From: Sva-07 sp963828415
Lineage (GTDB): Bacteria > Actinomycetota > Acidimicrobiia > Acidimicrobiales > Ilumatobacteraceae
NCBI GenBank assembly: GCA_963828415.1
Contig: CAWHEI010000001.1
Location: 682,001-746,000 of the forward strand
Direction of reading: 5' to 3'
DNA length: 64,000 bases
A program made the position numbers and the translations under genes. Numbering within the stretch: the stretch's first letter is position 1; every line of letters starts with the position of its first letter. Positions 33,921 to 43,074 of the stretch are shown piece after piece. The notes beneath the pieces are model-generated. The model was not told the origin of the DNA. It saw only the letters and a list, made by a program, of their open reading frames with translations, and ran no database searches.

Positions 33921-34621
33921 GGCTCCTCGAACCAGGCGACGAGTGCGTGTCGTTCGGCTTCGACGCGGCGCCGGTGGGATCGAAATCGGCGGTCGCAGCC
34001 CGTACACGTCCCGACGACATCGAGTTCGATGCCCCGACGTCGCAACCCGGCGGCGACCGCTGCCGGAACGTCGAGGGCGAGCGTGCCCCATGTCGTCGAC
34101 CCCGACACCGACGACGCCGCGGTGCCGACGCCGTCAGCCACCCGGTCGAGGTCGCCTGTCGCGAACTCGTAGCAGCACGGATGAATACATGGTCCGAGCA
34201 CCGCAGCAGCCACGTGGGTGTCGGTGGATTCGAGCGCGTCGACGGCGACGTCGACCACGCCCGCGGCCAGTCCTCTCCAGCCTCCGTGAGCGACGACACG
34301 CGATGTTCCGTTCGCACCGAACAGCGCAAACGGTGCGCAGTCCGCGGCCCAGATGGCGAGCGTCTCGTTCGAGTGCTCGGCGACGAGCACGTCGCCCGTG
34401 CCGGCGAGCGGCCAGGCCATGGTGGCGAGTGCGTCGACATCGACGACGTCGGTGCCGTGCACCTCGTCGAGCATCACCCAACGTGTGCCGGTGATTGCGT
34501 GTTGGCGTCGCTGCAAGGTCTCCGGATCGACGAGGTCGGGGTGGACGTCGCCGTCACCGGACTCGGTGACCACCGCGACAGCGATGCGTCCGTCGATCTC
34601 ACGGCGCAGCAGTTCCTGCAT
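33917..34621 (-). CDS. pgeF: PgeF/YfiH-type multicopper-like peptidoglycan editing factor (purine nucleoside phosphorylase fold)
   Basis: This 234-residue protein belongs to the YfiH/DUF152 family, described as zinc-dependent purine nucleoside phosphorylases and, in E. coli, as removing wrongly incorporated L-Ser from peptidoglycan precursors. Conserved elements are DEVHGTDVV, AADCAPFALF, AHGGWRGLAAGVV and GPCIHPCCYE, with metal-binding Cys and His residues. It lies 26 bp after ftsZ and overlaps yggS by four bases. An editing role suits its place in a wall-synthesis operon, but the substrate in this organism is not shown. Confidence 0.92.
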   Translation of the reverse strand: MQELLRREIDGRIAVAVVTESGDGDVHPDLVDPETLQRRQHAITGTRWVMLDEVHGTDVVDVDALATMAWPLAGTGDVLVAEHSNETLAIWAADCAPFALFGANGTSRVVAHGGWRGLAAGVVDVAVDALESTDTHVAAAVLGPCIHPCCYEFATGDLDRVADGVGTAASSVSGSTTWGTLALDVPAAVAAGLRRRGIELDVVGTCTGCDRRFRSHRRRVEAERHALVAWFEEP

Positions 34622-34647
34622 CGCCCGGAGCGATCGTTCCGCCGGGC

Positions 34648-35751
34648 CTACTTCAGGAACGACGGAACGTCGAAGTCGTCGTCGCCGTCATCGTCGGCCA
34701 ACGGATCCTCGTCGTCGTCGGAGCCGAAGAGTTCGGTGATACGCGTCGAGGTGGTGCGCGGCCCGTCGTCGGTCGTCGTGCTGCGCAGCGGGGATGCATC
34801 GTCGAGTCGGTCGAATCCGGCGGCGATCACGGTGATACGGACCTCGTCGCCCATCTCGTCGTCGATGACCGTACCGAAGATGATGTTGGCGTCCTGGTGG
34901 GCGACACCATGGATGATCTCCGCGGCGGCGTTCATCTCGAACAACCCCATGCCCGACGGGCCGGTGATGTTGAGCAGCACGCCTCGGGCTCCGTCGATGG
35001 CCGACTCGAGCAAGGGGCTGGAGATCGCGGCCTTGGCGGCGGACACGGCGCGGTCATCGCCACTGGCCTGGCCGATGCCCATCAGCGCGGAGCCGGCGTT
35101 CGACAACACCATCTTGACGTCGGCGAAGTCGGTGTTGATCAGGCCGGGGGTGGTGATCAGCCCCGTGATCCCGGACACGCCCTGCAACAAGACCTCGTCG
35201 GCCATCTTGAAGGCGTTGAGCACGCTGGTCTTGTCGTTGGCAACGGTGAGCAGGCGGTCGTTCGGGATGACGATCAGCGTGTCGACCTTCTCCTTGAGTT
35301 TCTGCACACCGTTGTCGGCCTGCACGGCGCGTCGGCGTCCTTCGAAGGAGAACGGACGGGTGACCACGCCGATGGTGAGCGCACCGGCCTCCCGTGCGAT
35401 CTCGGCGATCACGGGTGCGGCACCGGTACCGGTACCGCCGCCCTCGCCTGCGGTGATGAACACCATGTCGGCCCCGCGCACCATCTCTTCGATCTCGTCG
35501 TGGTGCGCTTCAGCGGCGGAACGGCCCACCTCGGGGTCGCTGCCGGCGCCGAGGCCGCGCGTGAGGTCGCGACCGACGTCGAGCTTGACGTCGGCGTCGC
35601 TCATGAGCAGTGCCTGAGCGTCGGTGTTGACGGCGATGAACTCGACGCCCTTCAACCCGGCGTCGATCATGCGGTTGACGGCGTTCACGCCACCACCGCC
35701 GACGCCGATGACCTTGATCACAGCGAGATAGTTCTGCGGAGCGCCGACCAT
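34648..35751 (-). CDS. ftsZ: Cell division GTPase FtsZ
   Basis: This 367-residue tubulin homologue forms the septal ring. The start at 35751 has GGAGGA seven bases upstream and gives MVGAPQNYLAVIKVIGVGGGG. The GTP-binding signature GGGTGTGAAP is intact, as is the T7 loop (GLINTDFADVK) that completes the neighbour's GTPase site. An acidic linker ends in the C-terminal peptide DDDFDVPSFLK, which binds SepF and other partners. The linker is short compared with mycobacteria. A 73-bp gap with a strong palindrome separates it from ftsQ and may hold its own promoter. Confidence 0.98.
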   Translation of the reverse strand: MVGAPQNYLAVIKVIGVGGGGVNAVNRMIDAGLKGVEFIAVNTDAQALLMSDADVKLDVGRDLTRGLGAGSDPEVGRSAAEAHHDEIEEMVRGADMVFITAGEGGGTGTGAAPVIAEIAREAGALTIGVVTRPFSFEGRRRAVQADNGVQKLKEKVDTLIVIPNDRLLTVANDKTSVLNAFKMADEVLLQGVSGITGLITTPGLINTDFADVKMVLSNAGSALMGIGQASGDDRAVSAAKAAISSPLLESAIDGARGVLLNITGPSGMGLFEMNAAAEIIHGVAHQDANIIFGTVIDDEMGDEVRITVIAAGFDRLDDASPLRSTTTDDGPRTTSTRITELFGSDDDEDPLADDDGDDDFDVPSFLK

Positions 35752-35804
35752 CAGCGAGTCCTCCAAATGTGTTGGTTCATGAATGGCATATCCTGACAGG
35801 TCCG

Positions 35805-35824
35805 GCGTCCACAAGTGTGGACGC
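35805..35824. promoter_or_regulatory. Perfect 9-bp-arm palindrome between ftsQ and ftsZ
   Basis: On the minus strand the arms are GCGTCCACA and TGTGGACGC, separated by two bases, immediately after the ftsQ stop codon. Each arm matches seven of nine bases of the actinobacterial DnaA box TTGTCCACA. The element could be an operator, a paired DnaA site or a short hairpin; it lacks a T-run, so a classical terminator is unlikely. It lies about 55 bp upstream of the ftsZ start, within a likely promoter zone. Confidence 0.6.
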
Positions 35825-36934
35825 TCACCGTACCGTGACTTCCGAGGTCGAGACGTCGATCACCGTGACCGGCTTGTCACCGACATCATCGAGGGTTCGC
35901 TGCAGCCGTACGAGTTTCTCGATCTGGGCGTTCTCGCCGAGCGCCGACCCGAACCGCACTTCGACCGGTCCGCGATCGCTGGTGAGCACCAGCACGAGGT
36001 CGGACCCGTCGGGCGTCACCAGCATCGACTCGACGCGGTTGCGGATGTCCGGCGTCAACTTCGTGACGAGCGATGCCGCCGACGAGTAGCCGATCGAGGC
36101 GAACTGTCCCGGGGCCACGTCGAGCGTGTCGGGCCCAGCGATCCACACGAGCGCGACTGGTTGCCCATCGACCAGGGCCAACACCCGACCGTCGACATCG
36201 ATCACCCGTGCGAGGCCGTCGGCACCCATCATCGCGGCGACCGGTGTTCGTTCGCGGATCTCGATCGAGGCCGAATCCGGGAACTTCGTGGTGACCCGGG
36301 CGTCTTCGACCCACGGGATCTCTTCGATCTGCGCCTCGACATCCGCGGTGTCGACCAGCAGCACCGCCGTTCCGGTCAGCTCATCGATGACGGCGTCGAG
36401 GGAGGCCTGGTCGGTGTAGACGACACCGGTGACGCTCACCTGTTCGACGGCGAACATCGATGAACCGAGCACGGCGAGCACGCCGACTCCGACTGCGATG
36501 ACGAGTGCGCCCAGCGCCAGCCACCACAGGCGCCGACGATGCTTCGAGCGCGTGACGCCGATTCGTCGTTGACGGATGCGCGGCTCGATGCCGCGAGTCG
36601 ATGCGTCACTGGCCGAGACGGCATCGCTGCCACCGTCGTCGTCGATGAACACCGGCTTGGACGCCGACGAGTCACGCTCGAGCTCGTCGTCGAGGTAGGC
36701 CAGATCGGGGAGATCGTCGTCGCCGCCGATCGAGATCGTCGCTCGAGACGGCGCGGCTGACGACGCGGCTGACGGCGGGGCGCTCGACTCGTCGTCGCCT
36801 TCGAGAGCGAACGCGCGTGAGAGCTCGTCGAGCACGGCATCGTCGGCGATCAGCTCGTCGCTCACCGCCTGATCGTCGTCGAGCGGTTCGGTGCCCGACA
36901 TGTCGTCGGCGTCTCGCTTGCGTCGCCAGGCCAT
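35825..36934 (-). CDS. ftsQ: Cell division protein FtsQ (DivIB)
   Basis: This 369-residue bitopic membrane protein has an unusually long cytoplasmic N-terminus (1-136, acidic with Asp/Ser runs), a transmembrane helix at 137-157, and a periplasm-side POTRA domain from about 160 (MFAVEQVSVTGVVYTD) followed by the FtsQ beta domain (WVEDARVTTKFPDSASIEIRER). It joins FtsL and FtsB in the divisome and controls FtsW/FtsI. One base separates it from murB. Unlike its neighbours upstream it is not followed by an overlap; a 73-bp gap leads to ftsZ. Confidence 0.93.
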   Translation of the reverse strand: MAWRRKRDADDMSGTEPLDDDQAVSDELIADDAVLDELSRAFALEGDDESSAPPSAASSAAPSRATISIGGDDDLPDLAYLDDELERDSSASKPVFIDDDGGSDAVSASDASTRGIEPRIRQRRIGVTRSKHRRRLWWLALGALVIAVGVGVLAVLGSSMFAVEQVSVTGVVYTDQASLDAVIDELTGTAVLLVDTADVEAQIEEIPWVEDARVTTKFPDSASIEIRERTPVAAMMGADGLARVIDVDGRVLALVDGQPVALVWIAGPDTLDVAPGQFASIGYSSAASLVTKLTPDIRNRVESMLVTPDGSDLVLVLTSDRGPVEVRFGSALGENAQIEKLVRLQRTLDDVGDKPVTVIDVSTSEVTVR

Positions 36935-36935
36935 G

Positions 36936-37883
36936 TCAGAACACGTCGCCTTCGTCGAAGCCGACCAGACGAATCTCGCTGCGCAACCGGTACCCACTCG
37001 TGGCCTCGACCGACGCCCGGACCTCGGTCATCAGCGCGAGGACGTCGTCGGCGCGACCACCGTCGTCGGCCTGGATGAAGTTGGCGTGCTTGTCCGACAC
37101 CGTTGCGGTGCCCAAGCGGTACCCACGCAGCCCAGCCGCGTCGATGAGCGCCCCTGCGCTCACCTCACCTGGTACCGGGTTCACGAACACGGAACCCGCG
37201 TTCTGGCCTCCCGGCTGGTTGGCACGGCGCCACGACACGATCTCCCCGATCAGTCGAGCGGATTCGTCGGCGTCGCCCTGCTGCAACTGCAGCGTTGCGT
37301 CGAACACCACCTGCTGCGGCGCGAGGCCACTCGAGCGGAACCCGAGTCCGAGCTCGTCGACCGCCAGTGTGCGTTCGGTCCCGTCGCCGAGGTCGAACAC
37401 GGTCGCCGCGACCAACGAGGCCGCCATGTCCGACCCGTGGCCACCGGCGTTCATGCGAACCGCTCCGCCGATCGACCCGGGAACTCCGACGGCCCATTCG
37501 AATCCGGTGAGCCCGCATGCGGCCGTCTTGCGGGCGAGGACCGGGAGCGCGACGCCTGCCGAAGCCGTCACGACGGCGGTGCCCCGGTCGATGTCGATCG
37601 TCGCATCGAGGTCGACGAGACCGATCGCCAGGCCACCGAAGCCGGCATCGGCAACGAGCAGGTTCGAGCCGCGACCCACGACCAGGACCGGTAGTCCCGA
37701 CGCGTGTGCGGCATCGGCGACGGCGACCAGCTGGCGCCGATCGGTGACCCGAACGAAGATCGCTGCTGGTCCGCCGACTCGGTACGTCGTCATCGGCCCC
37801 AACGCGACGTTGCACTGCACCGCGTCGCCGAGGTCGGCCAGGTGCGCGAGTGCAACCTCGACGGCGTCAGCGTCGACGGACAT
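36936..37883 (-). CDS. murB: UDP-N-acetylenolpyruvoylglucosamine reductase MurB
   Basis: This 315-residue FAD enzyme reduces UDP-GlcNAc-enolpyruvate to UDP-MurNAc with NADPH. The FAD-binding region shows TTYRVGGPAAIFV and VVGRGSNLLVAD. The substrate region shows GFEWAVGVPGSIGGAVRMNAGGHG, and the catalytic Ser is in NAGSVFVNP. It is a type I MurB. The ATG at 37883 lies inside the 3' end of murC (17-bp overlap); upstream codons of the longer frame only shadow murC. One base separates its stop from ftsQ. Confidence 0.95.
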   Translation of the reverse strand: MSVDADAVEVALAHLADLGDAVQCNVALGPMTTYRVGGPAAIFVRVTDRRQLVAVADAAHASGLPVLVVGRGSNLLVADAGFGGLAIGLVDLDATIDIDRGTAVVTASAGVALPVLARKTAACGLTGFEWAVGVPGSIGGAVRMNAGGHGSDMAASLVAATVFDLGDGTERTLAVDELGLGFRSSGLAPQQVVFDATLQLQQGDADESARLIGEIVSWRRANQPGGQNAGSVFVNPVPGEVSAGALIDAAGLRGYRLGTATVSDKHANFIQADDGGRADDVLALMTEVRASVEATSGYRLRSEIRLVGFDEGDVF

Positions 37884-39348
37884 CGAGAACCTCTGATGGG
37901 AGCGTCGCGATGTCGCCGCATCCCATCGAGATGCAGACGTCACCGTCGCGGAGCTCGCCCGCGAGGAAGGCAACGAGGTCCTCGCGACGTGGCAGCCACA
38001 TCACGCGGCGAGCAGGGTCGGCTTCGGTCACGGCGTTCACGATCAACTTGCCGGTGACGCCGGGGATGGGGACCGTGCCGGACGCGTAGATGTCGGTCAG
38101 GACCACGAGGTCAGCGGCGGTGAATGCGAGGCCGTACTCCTGCCACATCTCCTGGATGCGGTGATACCGGTTCGGTTGGAACACCGCAACGATGCGTTGC
38201 CACGAATCGCCGCTGTCTCGGGCGGCACGGATCACCGCATCGATCTCGGACGGCAGGTGGGCGTAGTCGTCGACGAACGTCGCCCCGCGGTCGGCGCCAC
38301 GAACGTCGAATCGGCGGGCGACGCCACCGAAGCGTGCGAGTGCCGCCGCGACATCGTCGAACGAGACTCCGACGCTCAGCGCCATCGCCGCGGCGCCGGT
38401 TGCGTTGACGACGTTGTGAATGCCGCGCAAGGGCAGCGCGATCTCGCCGAGGGCCTCGGTGCTCCCGTCGTCGAGCCGGCGCGTGAGCTCGAACCGGAAC
38501 GACCCGGAGGTGGCACGTACGTCGACCGCACGGACGTCGCAGTCGCTGCCGAGCCCGTACGTCGCGCCGCCGTGGCGGCGTGCGAGCTCGACGCCGATCG
38601 GGTCGTCTCCGCAGATGACCTTCGGCCCCTCGATCTGGCCGAGGAAGTCGTCGAATCCCGCGACGATGCCGTCGAACGAGCCGTAGTGGTCGAGGTGGTC
38701 GGCCTCGACGTTGGTGAGGATGGCCCCGAAGAGCGGGAGTTCGAGGTGCGTACCGTCGCTCTCGTCGGCCTCGACGACCAGCCAGTCGCCGTGGGTCCAC
38801 TGGGCACCCGTACCGACGTCGGTCACGTCGCCGCCGACCACGAAGCTCGGACGCACGCCCGCCTGAGCGAGGATCAGCATGAGCATCGAGGTCGTGGTGG
38901 TCTTTCCGTGCGTACCGGCGACCGCCAACGACTGCGCCCGGGCGCAGATCGAGGCGAGCATCCCGGCCCGCGTGAGCACGGTGACCCCCGTCGCTCGAGC
39001 TTCGTCGAGTTCGATGTTTCGCGCCGGGATCGCCGTCGACGCCGTGACAGCATCGACGCCGTGGACGAGCGCTCGGTCGTGGCCGATGTACACGTCGACG
39101 CCGGCCGCCCTGACCCGATCGAGCACGGGGTGTTCGCGCAAGTCCGACCCGGAGACCACGTGCCCCATCTCGGCGAGCGCGATCGCAACGGCACTCATGC
39201 CCGGTCCACCGACGCCGACGACGTGGAGTCGATGCTCGATCGCAAGGTCGAGAGGTGGCTGCGGAGATGGCAGCGACGGCACCGGCCGGTCGGCCAGAGC
39301 GCCGAGGGCAGCACGGGTGGTGGGGGTGGCGAGCGCTGGGGACGTCAC
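37867..39348 (-). CDS. murC: UDP-N-acetylmuramate--L-alanine ligase MurC
   Basis: This 493-residue Mur ligase attaches the first amino acid, L-Ala, to UDP-MurNAc. The N-terminal UDP-binding fold has HVVGVGGPGMSAVA. The ATP loop is AGTHGKTTTT. The central domain has EADESDGTHL and NVEADHLDHYG, with His and Glu ligands for magnesium. The C-terminal domain has DDYAHLPSEI and VFQPNRYHR. An extra N-terminal stretch of about 40 residues precedes the core. It overlaps murG by four bases and murB by 17. Confidence 0.97.
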   Translation of the reverse strand: MTSPALATPTTRAALGALADRPVPSLPSPQPPLDLAIEHRLHVVGVGGPGMSAVAIALAEMGHVVSGSDLREHPVLDRVRAAGVDVYIGHDRALVHGVDAVTASTAIPARNIELDEARATGVTVLTRAGMLASICARAQSLAVAGTHGKTTTTSMLMLILAQAGVRPSFVVGGDVTDVGTGAQWTHGDWLVVEADESDGTHLELPLFGAILTNVEADHLDHYGSFDGIVAGFDDFLGQIEGPKVICGDDPIGVELARRHGGATYGLGSDCDVRAVDVRATSGSFRFELTRRLDDGSTEALGEIALPLRGIHNVVNATGAAAMALSVGVSFDDVAAALARFGGVARRFDVRGADRGATFVDDYAHLPSEIDAVIRAARDSGDSWQRIVAVFQPNRYHRIQEMWQEYGLAFTAADLVVLTDIYASGTVPIPGVTGKLIVNAVTEADPARRVMWLPRREDLVAFLAGELRDGDVCISMGCGDIATLPSEVLDVRRR

Positions 39349-40457
39349 GATGGCGACGATGCTATTGCGACGCGTTCGATCAAACCTGCCAAGGCGCCGG
39401 AACGATGGATCGCGCCACGACCTCGTGCGGACGACGAGAGTTCATCGCGTCGATCCGGCTGCGTGCGCAACGACTCGATGGTGTCGGCGAGTCGGTCGAG
39501 TTCGGGTTCGCGCAGCAGGATTGCTCCGTCGACCTCGGACAACCACCGCACGTTGTCGGTCTGGTGATCATCGGCCGACGCCGCCCACGGCACGAGAATC
39601 GCAGGCGTCCCGGTGACCGCGACTTCGTGGACGGTGCTGGCACCGCCGCGGCCGATCATGATGTCGCAGGCCTCGTAGACGGCCGCCATGTCGGCCTCGT
39701 AGCCGATCACCTGGTGGAGCACCGCGCCGTCGACGTGCACGATGCTGCCGGCGAACCGTTCGCCGGCGATCTGGCGCACCGCGAGGTGCTCGTCGTCGGA
39801 GTGCGTGGCGACGTAGGTGGCGATGGCGTCATTCAGGACCCCGGAGCCCAGCGATCCACCCATCACGGCGACCATGAACCGCTCCGGATCGATCCCGAGC
39901 GACTCGCGCGCAGCCAGACGTCGGGAATCGGACGACCGGTCGACGTCGAGAATCGCCTGGCGCACGGGCGCGCCGGTCATCTCGGCGCGCGGCAAGGGCG
40001 AATGCTCGAAGGCAACGGCACAGGCTGCCGCCGAGCGGGCCGACAATCGGCTCGCACGTCCGGGCGTGCGGTCGTACGACACCACGACCACCGGGATGCG
40101 CAGCCGTCGCGCGGCGAACACCGACGGCATGCTCGCGTAGCCACCAACCGACACGACGACCCGTGGCTGCCAGTGGCGCAACAACCGGATCGCGGCTCGC
40201 GTACCGCGCACCATCTTGGGCACGAACCCCAGGTTCTCCCGGGTCAGTCGTCGCTGTGCGCCAACAACGTCGAGGAACTCGTGGGCATACGGCGTCTCCG
40301 GCAACAAGCGCGTCTCGATGCCCCGTTGGGCACCGACGTAGCGAATGGTGTCGGCATCGTGGCCGGCCGCGACCAGCGCATCGGCCACGGCGAGCGCCGG
40401 CACCACGTGCCCGGAGGTGCCTCCACCGGTGACCACGGCGAACACCGGCTCGGTCAT
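39345..40457 (-). CDS. murG: Lipid II synthase MurG (GT28)
   Basis: This 370-residue peripheral glycosyltransferase adds GlcNAc from UDP-GlcNAc to lipid I, giving lipid II on the inner membrane face. The N-terminal G-loop TGGGTSGHVVPALA binds the lipid diphosphate. The second G-loop VSVGGYAS and the C-terminal donor site (MGGSLGSGVLN, IGRGGASTVHEVAVTGTPAILVP) are standard. It overlaps ftsW upstream and murC downstream by four bases each, so translation is coupled along the cluster. Confidence 0.96.
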   Translation of the reverse strand: MTEPVFAVVTGGGTSGHVVPALAVADALVAAGHDADTIRYVGAQRGIETRLLPETPYAHEFLDVVGAQRRLTRENLGFVPKMVRGTRAAIRLLRHWQPRVVVSVGGYASMPSVFAARRLRIPVVVVSYDRTPGRASRLSARSAAACAVAFEHSPLPRAEMTGAPVRQAILDVDRSSDSRRLAARESLGIDPERFMVAVMGGSLGSGVLNDAIATYVATHSDDEHLAVRQIAGERFAGSIVHVDGAVLHQVIGYEADMAAVYEACDIMIGRGGASTVHEVAVTGTPAILVPWAASADDHQTDNVRWLSEVDGAILLREPELDRLADTIESLRTQPDRRDELSSSARGRGAIHRSGALAGLIERVAIASSPS

Positions 40458-41692
40458 CGGGCGTTGATGCGCCGCGCCACGCTCAACAGGAGACCCGCGG
40501 CAGTCATGCTGACGAAGAGCGAACTTCCGCCGGCGGAGAAGAACGGCAAGGTCAGCCCTGTCACCGGCATGAACCCCACGACGCCACCGATGTTGACGAT
40601 CGCCTGGACGCCGAACCAGGCGGCGATGCCGCCGGCGAGCAGCATGCCGAAACGATCGGGCGCGGCGATGGCGGTCTGGATGCCGAGGGCGACCAGCATC
40701 ACGAAGCCGCCGATCACCGCCACCGTTCCGATCAGGCCGAGCTCGTCGGCGATCACCGCGAAGATGAAGTCGCTGTGGGCATACGGGAGATAGCCGAGCT
40801 TGGCGTTGCTGCCGCCGATCCCGGACCCCGAGATGCCGCCTGACGCCATGCTCAGGTACCCCTGATAGGTCTGATATGCCAGGTGATCCTTCTCCTCGGC
40901 GATGTTCATGAACGCCGTGAAGCGATCGAGTCGGCGCGGACTCGACACGACGAACAGCAGCGCAGCACCGACGGCGCCCGCCGCCATTCCGGCCAGCGGT
41001 GTCACTGGTACGCCGGCGACCCAGGCGACGCTGAACACGATCGCCCCGAGCACGACAGCGGCACCGAGGTCACCTTGCATCAGACACAGCCCAGCCCCGA
41101 CGGCAGCGATCGCCCCGAGCGGGAACAGCGTCGCCGTGCGATCGGCCAGGTCGTCGCGGCGGCGCGTCAGGAGGTCGGCGGCCAGGATCACGACGGCGAT
41201 CTTGAGGAACTCCGACGGCTGCACGCTCAGCGGACCGAGGCGAATCCACGAACGTGCCCCGTTGACGGTGGAGCCGACTCCGGGGGCGAACGGCGCCGCC
41301 ATGCCGGCGACGGCCAGCACGGTGATCGGGATGACGAGGCGCTGCCAGCGCCGATAGGAGATCTTGACCATGGCAACCAGTGCAATCAGTCCGAGTCCGG
41401 CCCACATCGCCTGTTTGGCGAAGACCCGGTACGGCGAATGGCCGAGGTTCGCCTCGGTGACCGCCGACGCCGACAGCACCATGACGAGGCCGAGCATGAC
41501 CAGCACCGACACCACACCGGCGATGGCATAGAAGGTTCCCGTCGGCGGCCCGAGCACCTCGGGAGCGAGGCGGGCGCGCTGCGACGCGGCGCGCCGTCTG
41601 GGCTTGGGCTCGCGGGTCGGCGCTTTGGCACCTCCGTGCAGGCGGTCGAGCGTTGCCTGTCGTCGGTCGCCGACGCTGATCGTGCTGGTCAT
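40454..41692 (-). CDS. ftsW: Septal peptidoglycan glycosyltransferase FtsW (SEDS)
   Basis: This 412-residue SEDS-family polytopic protein has ten predicted transmembrane helices after a basic cytoplasmic tail of about 50 residues. It polymerises lipid II into glycan strands at the septum with FtsI. Family signatures are GARSWIRLGPLSVQPSEFLK, LCLMQGDLGAAVV, GYLPYAHSDFIFAVIADELG and GLTLPFFSAGGSSL. The extracellular loop Asp of AHSDFIF lies near the catalytic region. It is coupled to murD and murG by 4-bp overlaps. Confidence 0.96.
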   Translation of the reverse strand: MTSTISVGDRRQATLDRLHGGAKAPTREPKPRRRAASQRARLAPEVLGPPTGTFYAIAGVVSVLVMLGLVMVLSASAVTEANLGHSPYRVFAKQAMWAGLGLIALVAMVKISYRRWQRLVIPITVLAVAGMAAPFAPGVGSTVNGARSWIRLGPLSVQPSEFLKIAVVILAADLLTRRRDDLADRTATLFPLGAIAAVGAGLCLMQGDLGAAVVLGAIVFSVAWVAGVPVTPLAGMAAGAVGAALLFVVSSPRRLDRFTAFMNIAEEKDHLAYQTYQGYLSMASGGISGSGIGGSNAKLGYLPYAHSDFIFAVIADELGLIGTVAVIGGFVMLVALGIQTAIAAPDRFGMLLAGGIAAWFGVQAIVNIGGVVGFMPVTGLTLPFFSAGGSSLFVSMTAAGLLLSVARRINAR

Positions 41693-43074
41693 GTGGACCC
41701 CTCTCGGTTCGAGCCGCTGGTGGACGCAGTGGTGGACGCGGTGCTCTCGCCGAACAGGTCGAGCACCAAGGAGCGGAAGTGGTCGCCGCGGGCTTCGAAG
41801 CCCGAGTACTGGTCGAAGCTCGCGCAGCCGGGTGAGAGCAGCACGGTGGCGCCTGGCGCTGCGAGGCGGTCGGCCCGCTCGACGGCCTCGGCGAGGTCGG
41901 ACACGACCTCGACGACGGGCACCGCGGCGAATGCCGCGGCGATGCTCTGCGCCGTGTCGCCCAGCGCGATCACCGCATCGACACCGCCCACGTCAGCGGC
42001 CATGGACGTCAGGTCGACGCCCTTGTCGTACCCGCCCGCGATCAACACCAGTCGATCGAAGGAACGCACGGCTGCTGCGGCGGCGTGCGGCGTGGTCGCC
42101 TTCGAATCGTTGTACCACGCCACGCCGTTCCACGTGCCGAGGTGTTCGAGCCGGTGCGCCGGGCCGGTGAACGACCCCAACGCCGAGGAGATCGCCTGAA
42201 CGTCACCGAGCCCTGTCTCGAGCACGAGTGCCGAAGCGGCCAACGCATTGGTCAGATCGTGCGGAAGACTCCGCTTCATGGCCGAGATGTCGGCAATGAC
42301 GCCAGCCGGTCCGACGAGGTGGCCGTCGGCGACGCAGTAGTCGGCACCGGCGGCACCGAAGGTCACCGATCGGGCCGGGGCGGCCTGGAGCCGACGCATG
42401 ACCACGGAGTCGTCGATGAAGCCGACCGCGACATCGTGCGGACGCTGATTGGCCCACAGTTGGGCCTTGGCGGCTTCGTAGCTGTCCATCGAGCGGTGCC
42501 AGTTGAGGTGATCCGGCGCCAGGTTCAGCCACGCGGCACCCTCGGCGCGGAACGTCGGCGTCCAGGCGAGACGGAAGCTGGTGCACTCGACGACGAAGGC
42601 GTCGAGGTCCATTTCGATCGCATCGACCAGTGGCGTCGAGGTGTTTCCGGCGTCGATCGTGCGCAGCCCCGCTGCACGTAGCATCTCGACGGCGAGCAGC
42701 GTCGTGGTCGTCTTGCCGTCGGTTCCGGTGATCGCGAGCATCGGTCGCGGTCCGCCGGTGCGGTCCTGTTCCCACCGGTAGGCCAGTTCGATCTCCGACA
42801 CCACTTCGACTCCGACGGCGTCGGCGACGGCGATCACGGCGTGCGTTTCCGGGACGCCTGGCGCCGGGCTGACGAGGTCGCAGGAGGCGATCAGGTCGGT
42901 GAGCACGTCGGCGCCCGGCCGGTCGAGCAGGTCCACGCCGAGTTCGCTTGCCAGTTCGCGTCGTCGCGCATCGACGGTGTCGTCTGCCACGACGACGTCG
43001 TAGCCGTGGCGCAGGAGTGCCCGGACGGTCGATTCACCGGCGATGGCGAGTCCGTAGACGAGCGCTCGGGTCAC
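41689..43074 (-). CDS. murD: UDP-N-acetylmuramoyl-L-alanine--D-glutamate ligase MurD
   Basis: This 461-residue Mur ligase adds D-Glu to UDP-MurNAc-L-Ala. It has the N-terminal Rossmann fold (RALVYGLAIAGES), the ATP loop TGTDGKTTTT (usually TGTNGKTT), NLAPDHLNWHRS and the C-terminal YNDSKATTPHAA and LIAGGYDKG blocks. The GTG at 43074 overlaps the mraY stop as GTGA and fits the pattern of the cluster; the longer frame upstream shadows mraY. A Ser/Thr-rich tail follows the last conserved segment. Confidence 0.95.
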   Translation of the reverse strand: MTRALVYGLAIAGESTVRALLRHGYDVVVADDTVDARRRELASELGVDLLDRPGADVLTDLIASCDLVSPAPGVPETHAVIAVADAVGVEVVSEIELAYRWEQDRTGGPRPMLAITGTDGKTTTTLLAVEMLRAAGLRTIDAGNTSTPLVDAIEMDLDAFVVECTSFRLAWTPTFRAEGAAWLNLAPDHLNWHRSMDSYEAAKAQLWANQRPHDVAVGFIDDSVVMRRLQAAPARSVTFGAAGADYCVADGHLVGPAGVIADISAMKRSLPHDLTNALAASALVLETGLGDVQAISSALGSFTGPAHRLEHLGTWNGVAWYNDSKATTPHAAAAAVRSFDRLVLIAGGYDKGVDLTSMAADVGGVDAVIALGDTAQSIAAAFAAVPVVEVVSDLAEAVERADRLAAPGATVLLSPGCASFDQYSGFEARGDHFRSLVLDLFGESTASTTASTSGSNREGST

